Made by a program: the position numbers and the translations under genes. This document shows, piece after piece, positions 7,298 through 11,462 of a stretch of DNA of 11,462 bases. This DNA comes from Halomonas halophila (GTDB lineage Bacteria; Pseudomonadota; Gammaproteobacteria; Pseudomonadales; Halomonadaceae), in NCBI GenBank assembly GCA_002433675.1, contig DJIP01000386.1, forward strand, positions 1 through 11,462. Direction: 5' to 3'. Positions within the stretch are counted from its first letter, which is position 1, and every line of letters starts with the position of its first letter. The notes beneath the pieces were generated by a model, which had not been told where the DNA came from, searched no databases, and worked only from the letters and a program-made list of their open reading frames with translations.

Positions 7298-7843
7298 ATG
7301 AAAGGCCGCAACATGACTCGCTGGCGTGACCCGGCGAAGGATCCCCGTCAGGAACCCAAGAGCAACCTGATCACCCTGGAAGGTGCCGAGCGCCTGAGGG
7401 GCATTCTCGACCACCTGAGCCGGGTCAAGCGACCGCAGCTATCGGCCAAGGTCGGCGAGGCGGCGGCCCTTGGCGACCGCAGCGAGAACGCCGACTACAC
7501 CTACAACAAGAAGGAACTCAACCGGGTCATCGGCCGTATTCGCTACCTGACCAAACGCCTGGATGAGTTGCAGGTGGTAGACCGCCTGCCGGCGGACACC
7601 GATCGGGTGTTCTTCGGTGCCTTTGTCACCCTGGAAGACGAAGACGGCGAAGAGATGTCACTGCGCATCGTCGGCCACGACGAGACCGACACCAGCAAGC
7701 GCTGGATCAGTGTCGACGCGCCGCTGGCCAAGGCGCTGCTCGGCAAGTCACTGGACGACGAAGTGACGGTGGCCGCCCCTGGCGGGGAGACCACCTGGCT
7801 GATCACCGAGATCCACTACCGCACGCCGGGTCAGAAGACATAG
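7298..7843 (+). CDS. greB: GreB, transcript cleavage factor
   Basis: 181 residues against about 158 in E. coli GreB; the extra length is a basic/polar N-terminal extension of about 22 residues (rich in R, K, D, P) before the coiled coil. The tip of the coiled coil carries GDRSENADY (59-67), whose Asp60 and Glu63 are the acidic residues that enter the RNA polymerase secondary channel and stimulate cleavage of backtracked RNA. The C-terminal FKBP-like domain starts near FFGAFVTLEDEDG. NKKELNRVIGRIRYLTKR matches GreB better than GreA. GAGG lies 7 bases before the ATG at 7298; a second in-frame ATG at 7313 would remove five residues and cannot be excluded. The gene is monocistronic here and converges on rsmC, with only 28 bases between the two stops. 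Confidence 0.95.
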   Translation: MKGRNMTRWRDPAKDPRQEPKSNLITLEGAERLRGILDHLSRVKRPQLSAKVGEAAALGDRSENADYTYNKKELNRVIGRIRYLTKRLDELQVVDRLPADTDRVFFGAFVTLEDEDGEEMSLRIVGHDETDTSKRWISVDAPLAKALLGKSLDDEVTVAAPGGETTWLITEIHYRTPGQKT

Positions 7844-7888
7844 CCCGACAGACGCCTAGCCCGGCAGGTACCTAGCCCCTGGCGAGGC
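7841..7888. repeat. Imperfect 16-bp tandem repeat covering the greB and rsmC stops
   Basis: Three units begin TAGCCC at 7841, 7857 and 7873, exactly 16 bases apart. Units 1 and 2 agree at 12 of 16 positions; unit 3 is divergent after the first six. The TAG of unit 1 is the greB stop. The CTAG at the unit 2/3 junction supplies the rsmC stop on the other strand. No terminator-like hairpin is seen between these convergent genes. Confidence 0.6.
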
Positions 7889-8864
7889 GGGCACGGTAGA
7901 CCCGAAAGCGGCCATTGTCGGCCAGGATCTCGAAGCCGCCGAAGGCCTTCTCCAGGGGATCTGCGTAGGGCAGGAAGGCGTTGGCCACCAGGATCAATTG
8001 CCCGCCCGGCGTCAGGTGCTGCGGCGCCTCCTGGATCAGACGGGCCGCCGGGCCGTAGTCGATGGAGCGCTCCTGATGAAACGGCGGATTCGAGATGATG
8101 GCGTCGAAGCGACGACCCGCCAGCGCCGAGTAGACGTCGCTTTCCAGTGCCTCGCCCTGGAGCCCATTGGCCGCCAGCGAGCGCCGGGTCGCTTCCACCG
8201 CAAAGGCGCTGACATCCACCGCGGTGACATCACGCCCCTGCTGCGCCATCCAGGCCGCCAGAATGCCGTCACCGCAGCCCATGTCGAGCACCTGGCCCCG
8301 GGGCAAGGCGGTCTCTAGCTGCTCGATCAATAGCCCCGTGCCCTCGTCGAACTTGCCGTGTCCGAAGACGCCCGGGTGGCTTGCCAGCGTCAAGCCAGCA
8401 GCCTCGAAACGCGTCCACACCGCTTCCGGATCGAGGGACTGGGGCGCCGAGCGGGTCGCGAACAGCGAGCAGCGTCGGGCGCTGTCGAGCTTGCGACAGC
8501 CCATGCCCAGGGCCGCCAGCACCTTGAGCACCCGCTTGATGCCCCCCTGGTGCTCGCCCACCAGCTGCATCGGCGTGCCTTCGGGCAATACCTGACACAG
8601 CCACAGCAGCCACCACTCCCCCAGGGCGTGGGACTTGGGCCAGAACAGCACCACACCGGGCGGCGGCGAGGCCTCGGGCGAGAACGGCGACAGCGCCGGG
8701 CGCCCCTGGGCCTGCCAAGCGGCGCGCACCGACACATCGGCGCTGATCAGGGTCCCTTCGCCCTGCTCGAGCCAGCCATCCCGAGGCGGCGCCACCCACC
8801 ACCAGCCGCGATAGTCGGCGTCCTGACGCTCCAGCAACTGGCACACCGGGGTTTCGGCACTCAT
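7872..8864 (-). CDS. rsmC: RsmC, 16S rRNA m2G1207 methyltransferase
   Basis: 330 residues (E. coli RsmC about 343) with the duplicated two-domain build of the family. The N-terminal domain (about 1-150) is a degenerate methyltransferase fold without a SAM motif. The C-terminal domain has the RsmC signature SHPGVFGHGKFDEGT (162-176), SAM motif I VLDMGCGDG (192-200), an acidic Asp217 after beta2 and the catalytic NPPF (259-262), typical of N2-guanine methylation. It methylates G1207 of 16S rRNA in the assembled 30S subunit. The ATG overlaps the cmoM stop (ATGA at 8864-8861), so the two are probably translated together. The N-terminal domain has many Trp and Pro residues and is less conserved, as usual. 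Confidence 0.95.
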   Translation of the reverse strand: MSAETPVCQLLERQDADYRGWWWVAPPRDGWLEQGEGTLISADVSVRAAWQAQGRPALSPFSPEASPPPGVVLFWPKSHALGEWWLLWLCQVLPEGTPMQLVGEHQGGIKRVLKVLAALGMGCRKLDSARRCSLFATRSAPQSLDPEAVWTRFEAAGLTLASHPGVFGHGKFDEGTGLLIEQLETALPRGQVLDMGCGDGILAAWMAQQGRDVTAVDVSAFAVEATRRSLAANGLQGEALESDVYSALAGRRFDAIISNPPFHQERSIDYGPAARLIQEAPQHLTPGGQLILVANAFLPYADPLEKAFGGFEILADNGRFRVYRARLARG

Positions 8865-9784
8865 GTCGGGGTCTCCTCACGGGTGACAGCGTCGCCGTCG
8901 CGCAGCGATGGACGCCCCTCGGGGTCGGCCGGACGGCGGAAGGTATAGAGCAGATAGCGGCCCAGCCGCCAGTGGGGGTCCAGGCGGCAATAGGCGTGCT
9001 CCAGCGCCACCAGCTTGTCGAGTTCCTTGTCGTCCTGGGGTGGGCGGCGCAGGTAGTCGTGGAACACCCTGATCCCCGCCACGCCCTCGCAACGAAGCCC
9101 GGCGGCTTCGGTCCAGGCCATCACCTGATCATGGGTCAGCGGCGAAATCGGCGTCAGTCGCTGGCGCTGCCCCTTGCCCTCGAGCCGATCCTCCAGCGCC
9201 TTGTCCAGGTTGCCCTTGACCACGTTGGACAGCCGCAGGGCGTCGCGATTGAACACCATCAGCGACAGTTGAGCCCCCGGCGCCATCAGCGCGGCCAGAC
9301 GATCGATGGCCGCCCTGGGGTTGCCCAGCCACTCGAGCACCGCGTGGCACACCACCAGCGGCCAGGGCCCAGGGGCCTCGCCCGCCAGGTCCTGCAGCGG
9401 CGACGTCAGATAGCGAACCCGGGACGCCTCGACACCCTGGGCGTCGATCGCCTCCCGGGCCCGGTCGAGCATTTCGCCGGCGGGATCGGCCAGCGTCACC
9501 GCATGCCCCCGCTCGAGGAACCACTGGGCCTGCTGACCGAGCCCCGCGCCCACGTCCAGCACCGGCTGGCCTTCGAGATCGAGCATCTCCGGCAGCAGAC
9601 GGTCCAGCAACGACAGGCGCAGCTCGCCGCGCAGGTGCCCGTAGAGCGACGCCGAGAACTTGTCCGCCAGTCCATCGAAGTGGCGATCGCCATGGGCAGA
9701 CAGCGGCGCACCGCCAGACGCATGACCAGCAACAGAAGCGGCAGCGGGAGTGACGGCAGCGTCACTCGTGGGGTGTTGAGACAT
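8861..9784 (-). CDS. cmoM: CmoM (SmtA), tRNA 5-carboxymethoxyuridine methyltransferase
   Basis: 307 residues against about 261 in E. coli. The difference is an Ala/Ser-rich N-terminal extension of about 33 residues before the conserved DRHFDGLADKFSASLYG block, and a short C-terminal tail. Family marks: SAM motif VLDVGAGLGQ (75-84), CHAVLEWL (146-153), VVKGNLD (188-194), RVFHDYLR (239-246) and LEHAYCR (261-267), then LGRY. CmoM methylates cmo5U34 to its methyl ester mcmo5U in a subset of tRNAs. No clear Shine-Dalgarno precedes the ATG at 9784, so the N-terminus is the least certain part; a later non-ATG start within the low-complexity extension is possible. It leads a two-gene unit with rsmC. 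Confidence 0.93.
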   Translation of the reverse strand: MSQHPTSDAAVTPAAASVAGHASGGAPLSAHGDRHFDGLADKFSASLYGHLRGELRLSLLDRLLPEMLDLEGQPVLDVGAGLGQQAQWFLERGHAVTLADPAGEMLDRAREAIDAQGVEASRVRYLTSPLQDLAGEAPGPWPLVVCHAVLEWLGNPRAAIDRLAALMAPGAQLSLMVFNRDALRLSNVVKGNLDKALEDRLEGKGQRQRLTPISPLTHDQVMAWTEAAGLRCEGVAGIRVFHDYLRRPPQDDKELDKLVALEHAYCRLDPHWRLGRYLLYTFRRPADPEGRPSLRDGDAVTREETPT

Positions 9785-9801
9785 CGAAAACGCCAAAGAG
9801 G

Positions 9802-9810
9802 TGTGGATAA
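9802..9810 (-). promoter_or_regulatory. Perfect DnaA-box 9-mer upstream of cmoM
   Basis: TTATCCACA on the - strand exactly matches the high-affinity DnaA box consensus TTATNCACA. It lies 18 bases upstream of the cmoM start codon, in the interval shared with the divergent tRNA gene. Only one box is present. It might be a DnaA-responsive regulatory site or a chance match. Confidence 0.35.
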
Positions 9811-9913
9811 CAAAGAGCCGTGGCGCGCATTCTACCGAGCCAGGCCAGCGCTGACACCCGCCCTCATCACCTGCCCTGCCACCGTCCCAGCCTCCTTCCC
9901 TGCCAACTGCGGG

Positions 9914-9942
9914 TTTATCTTGGCGAGTCAGCCGCTTATAAT
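9914..9942 (+). promoter_or_regulatory. Sigma70 promoter of the tRNA-Arg gene
   Basis: A perfect -10, TATAAT (9937-9942), is preceded at 17 bases by TTTATC (9914-9919), a weak -35. The sequence after the -10 is GC-rich (GCCGCCCC, 9943-9950), the discriminator type found in stringently controlled stable-RNA promoters. Transcription should start at about 9949-9951, leaving only a few leader bases before the mature tRNA at 9954. Confidence 0.8.
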
Positions 9943-9953
9943 GCCGCCCCAAC

Positions 9954-10030
9954 GCCCTCTTAGCTCAGCAGGATAGAGCAGCCGCCTCCTAAGCGGCAGG
10001 TCGCAGGTTCGAATCCTGCAGAGGGCGCCA
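9954..10030 (+). tRNA. tRNA-Arg, anticodon CCT
   Basis: A 77-base cloverleaf with encoded CCA (10028-10030). The acceptor stem is GCCCTCT/AGAGGGC with discriminator G at 10027. The D stem is GCTC/GAGC, the anticodon stem GCCGC/GCGGC with loop CTCCTAA (anticodon CCT), and the T arm GCAGG-TTCGAAT-CCTGC. It reads the rare arginine codon AGG. It is a single gene with its own promoter, divergent from cmoM. The anticodon has C34, so it is not a substrate of the Cmo enzymes nearby. tRNA genes are frequent integration sites, but no integrase or duplicated 3' end is visible in the window. Confidence 0.97.
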
Positions 10031-10196
10031 TGTCTGCGCTGCTTTCTTCATTACTTCTCGTTTCTGCTCCCCTTGGGACTTGTTGGCTGCTGGGTGGCTT
10101 GGCCGCCGCATACTCGGCCATCACGCGCATCACAAGATGGCCAGCGGCTTGATGTTGGTAGAAAACAGCACCTCTGGATCGCCCCCTGATGCCAAA

Positions 10197-10221
10197 AAAG
10201 CCCGCCGGAGTGGCGGGCTTT
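10197..10221. terminator. Bidirectional intrinsic terminator between tRNA-Arg and the DUF3617 gene
   Basis: AAAGCCCGCC (10197-10206) and GGCGGGCTTT (10212-10221) form a 10-bp stem with a 5-base loop. On the - strand the stem runs into six T residues (complement of 10194-10199), a textbook intrinsic terminator for the DUF3617 gene that ends at 10263. On the + strand it ends in CTTTCGTCT, a weaker but plausible terminator for the tRNA transcript, which would then carry a trailer of about 190 bases. Confidence 0.88.
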
Positions 10222-10262
10222 CGTCTACACGGTGCGGGGCTGGGCCTGGTTCCGCCTGAGGC

Positions 10263-10685
10263 TTAGCTTTCGCAGTTCTCGCCGACCCAGTGACCTTCCT
10301 GCTCGATGGTGACCTGCTGGCCGTTGTCCATCTCGATCATGCTATTGAAGTGCTCGTCACTGTGCATCGTGATACTGGCATCGAAGGTGGTCGTGCGAGC
10401 GCCGGCGGGACAGGTTGCCTGGGCATCGATGGTATCGCCATCGCGTCTGATCTTGATGTCTTCGCAACCAGACGATGTCCAGTCCTCGCGCAACGTGGCG
10501 ATCATGTCACTGGATTCTTCCGCGGTCATGCACTGCGTCTCGGTCGTCTCCTGAGTCATCTGCTCAGGCATCTGGTCGCCTGACATGCTTTGGATAATTT
10601 CCCATTGTCCAGGCTTGAGGTCGCTGGCCATGGCGCTGGTGGATACTACGATCAGCAGAGAGGCAAGCAAGAGGTGTCGTGACAT
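10263..10685 (-). CDS. Secreted DUF3617 family protein
   Basis: 140 residues from MSRHLLLASLLI. A clean Sec signal peptide ends AMA (18-20), leaving a mature periplasmic protein that begins SDLKPGQWEI, the G-x-WE-x motif typical of DUF3617. Four cysteines remain in the mature part (52, 74, 92, 138), enough for two disulfides; Cys52 is in the QCMT motif common to the family. Function is unknown. GAAGGA just before the ATG at 10685 fixes this start over a GTG at 10736, which would bury the signal peptide behind 17 charged residues. The gene has an AT-rich upstream region and a strong terminator, so it looks monocistronic. Confidence 0.82.
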   Translation of the reverse strand: MSRHLLLASLLIVVSTSAMASDLKPGQWEIIQSMSGDQMPEQMTQETTETQCMTAEESSDMIATLREDWTSSGCEDIKIRRDGDTIDAQATCPAGARTTTFDASITMHSDEHFNSMIEMDNGQQVTIEQEGHWVGENCES

Positions 10686-10977
10686 GGATCCTTCCCGTCT
10701 TTTTTTGGTGAAAAGTCGCCGAGGTATCGGCGCCACCAGCCTATCTCACCAAAGACCGGCAAAACGGAAAAACATCCAAAAGAAAGCAATTAAACAACAG
10801 AAAGTTACATCAAGGAGCGTGCTGTCGATGTCGGCACGCTCTCACCCGGGAAGCCCTCGACCTGCCGACCCGGGAGATTCACACCGGGCTTGTCATACCG
10901 TCTGTCAGGCCGCGCCTTAAACCGTGCGTCATGTCGCGCGCTGCACTGTGCGTCAGGTCGCGCGTCATTCCTCTCGA
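10686..10977. other. Gap between the DUF3617 gene and the crotonase gene, with hairpins
   Basis: About 290 bases. Next to the DUF3617 gene, CGCCGA/TCGGCG (10717-10722 and 10727-10732) forms a small hairpin in its probable 5' leader. Roughly 10740-10815 is AT-rich and may hold its promoter, although I cannot choose one -35/-10 pair. GAGCGTGC/GCACGCTC (10815-10822 and 10834-10841) is a perfect 8-bp inverted repeat, a possible 3' end for the crotonase transcript without a T run. The right part carries the 24-bp repeats listed separately. Confidence 0.5.
10904..10975. repeat. Three imperfect 24-bp tandem repeats after the crotonase stop
   Basis: The core GTCA(G/T)G(C/T)CGCGC occurs at 10904, 10928 and 10952, exactly 24 bases apart. 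Units 1 and 2 match at 17 of 24 positions; units 2 and 3 match at 12 of their first 13. Read on the - strand, in frame with the crotonase gene beyond its TAG stop, they encode octapeptides R-D-L-T-H-S-A-A, R-D-M-T-H-G-L-R and R-G-L-T-D-G-M-T before a TGA at 10881-10879. Confidence 0.7.
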
Positions 10978-11462
10978 CTAGGCCAGGGCGAAGCCAGTGT
11001 CATACGTCTGCGCGTCTTCTCTCGGGCTTAGGTGCAAGGGTGTCGACGCAGGGTCGAGGTCTCTGCGCTCATCTGCCATGCCGGTCTGGCCTGTCAGGCG
11101 TCTCACCAGATCATCGACATAGGCGGCAACATCTACCGGGTCCAGAGCACGGTGGATGGTGCCAAGATACTCCGCCTGATCGGCGCCGTAGTCACGGCTA
11201 CCCAGCAAGGAGCCCAGCCCACCGACTGGCCCCACACGGTTCTCGTGCCCGAGAGACGCCCCACGGGCCAGCAGCCCCGTCAAGCCGACCTCCATCGGTA
11301 CGAATCTCGCAAGGCCCCGTGCGGCGATGCGAACGTCGCACGCCATGACGAGCTCGTGGCCACCATACCGGGCCATGCCTTCCACCTTGGCAATGGTGGT
11401 CTGCGGGAGGTCTTCAATTCGCGCAAGAAGACGCTTGAACTCACGCTTTCTGCTGTCGTCAT
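10978..11462 (-). CDS. Crotonase-fold protein (enoyl-CoA hydratase/isomerase family), 5' end missing
   Basis: 160 residues are visible; the frame runs off the right edge without a start, so about the first 90-100 residues of a typical 260-residue protein are missing. Crotonase marks include EDLPQTTIAKVEGMARYGGHE followed by LVMACDVRIAA. The GGHE glutamate matches the first catalytic Glu of enoyl-CoA hydratase and the Glu of FVPMEVGL matches the second. The usual Gly-rich PGGGG loop after it is replaced by LLARGAS. The SLLGSRDYGADQAEYLGTIHRALDP segment resembles a divergent subgroup with LGSDDFDAD-x-AE-x-YG-x-(I/V)NRA. The CoA-ester substrate cannot be predicted. The last 40 residues are polar and unlike the standard C-terminal helices. 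It ends at TAG, with a repeat-coding in-frame continuation. Confidence 0.8.
   Translation of the reverse strand, partial: DDSRKREFKRLLARIEDLPQTTIAKVEGMARYGGHELVMACDVRIAARGLARFVPMEVGLTGLLARGASLGHENRVGPVGGLGSLLGSRDYGADQAEYLGTIHRALDPVDVAAYVDDLVRRLTGQTGMADERRDLDPASTPLHLSPREDAQTYDTGFALA

Noticed and set aside
8972..9976. 334-codon + strand open frame over cmoM that runs into the tRNA gene
   Set aside because: It is antisense to cmoM and ends inside tRNA-Arg, with Arg/Gln-rich nonsense composition.
9954..10030. tRNA-Arg as the edge of an integrated island
   Set aside because: No integrase, no second copy of the tRNA 3' end and no change in gene style to the right; neighbours look chromosomal.
10890..11348. 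152-codon + strand open frame over the crotonase end
   Set aside because: It is antisense to the crotonase coding frame and its apparent repeats are only the complement of the 24-bp DNA repeat; no recognisable domain.
1..11462. A novel defence, secretion or metabolic system
   Set aside because: All but three genes (TPR protein, DUF3617, crotonase) belong to well-known housekeeping families, and the three unknowns do not form a cluster.

Overview
The window is high-GC gammaproteobacterial chromosome. Gene content and protein style look most like the Halomonadaceae (Halomonas and relatives), although no marker here fixes the genus. Almost everything is core housekeeping: wobble-uridine tRNA modification, rRNA methylation, sulfate activation, nucleotide-sugar and cAMP hydrolysis, and transcription elongation or termination factors. 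I see no mobile element, CRISPR array, toxin-antitoxin pair, phage gene or defence system, and no convincing undescribed multi-gene system.

Layout. On the + strand the window opens with the last codons of cmoA, which overlap cmoB in an ATGA junction; cmoB ends at a perfect 13-bp hairpin. A long run on the - strand follows, listed here left to right (so the transcripts read right to left): rof (Rho-binding antiterminator), cysN and cysD (ATP sulfurylase, preceded by an AT-rich promoter region), then cpdA, yqiB and nudF in the same operon order as in E. coli, and a secreted TPR protein. A 322-base leader region separates that TPR gene from the divergent greB (+). greB converges on rsmC (-), which overlaps cmoM (-) by 4 bases. 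Divergent from cmoM is a single tRNA-Arg(CCT) gene with its own sigma70-type promoter. A strong terminator separates it from a convergent gene for a small secreted DUF3617 protein (-). The right edge holds the C-terminal two thirds of a crotonase-fold (enoyl-CoA hydratase/isomerase-like) gene (-).

How the parts relate. CmoA, CmoB and CmoM are the consecutive enzymes that make cmo5U34 and mcmo5U34 in tRNA, so the two ends of the window contribute to one pathway. RsmC adds another RNA methyltransferase next to CmoM. Rof and GreB both act on RNA polymerase output (Rho termination and backtracking). CysDN provides adenylyl sulfate for sulfur assimilation.

The unexpected signals are small. Short imperfect tandem duplications sit at the 3' ends of three genes (TPR gene, greB/rsmC, crotonase). 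The crotonase case is the most curious: 24-bp repeats continue in frame beyond the amber stop and encode an octapeptide repeat. There is also a perfect DnaA-box 9-mer just upstream of cmoM.
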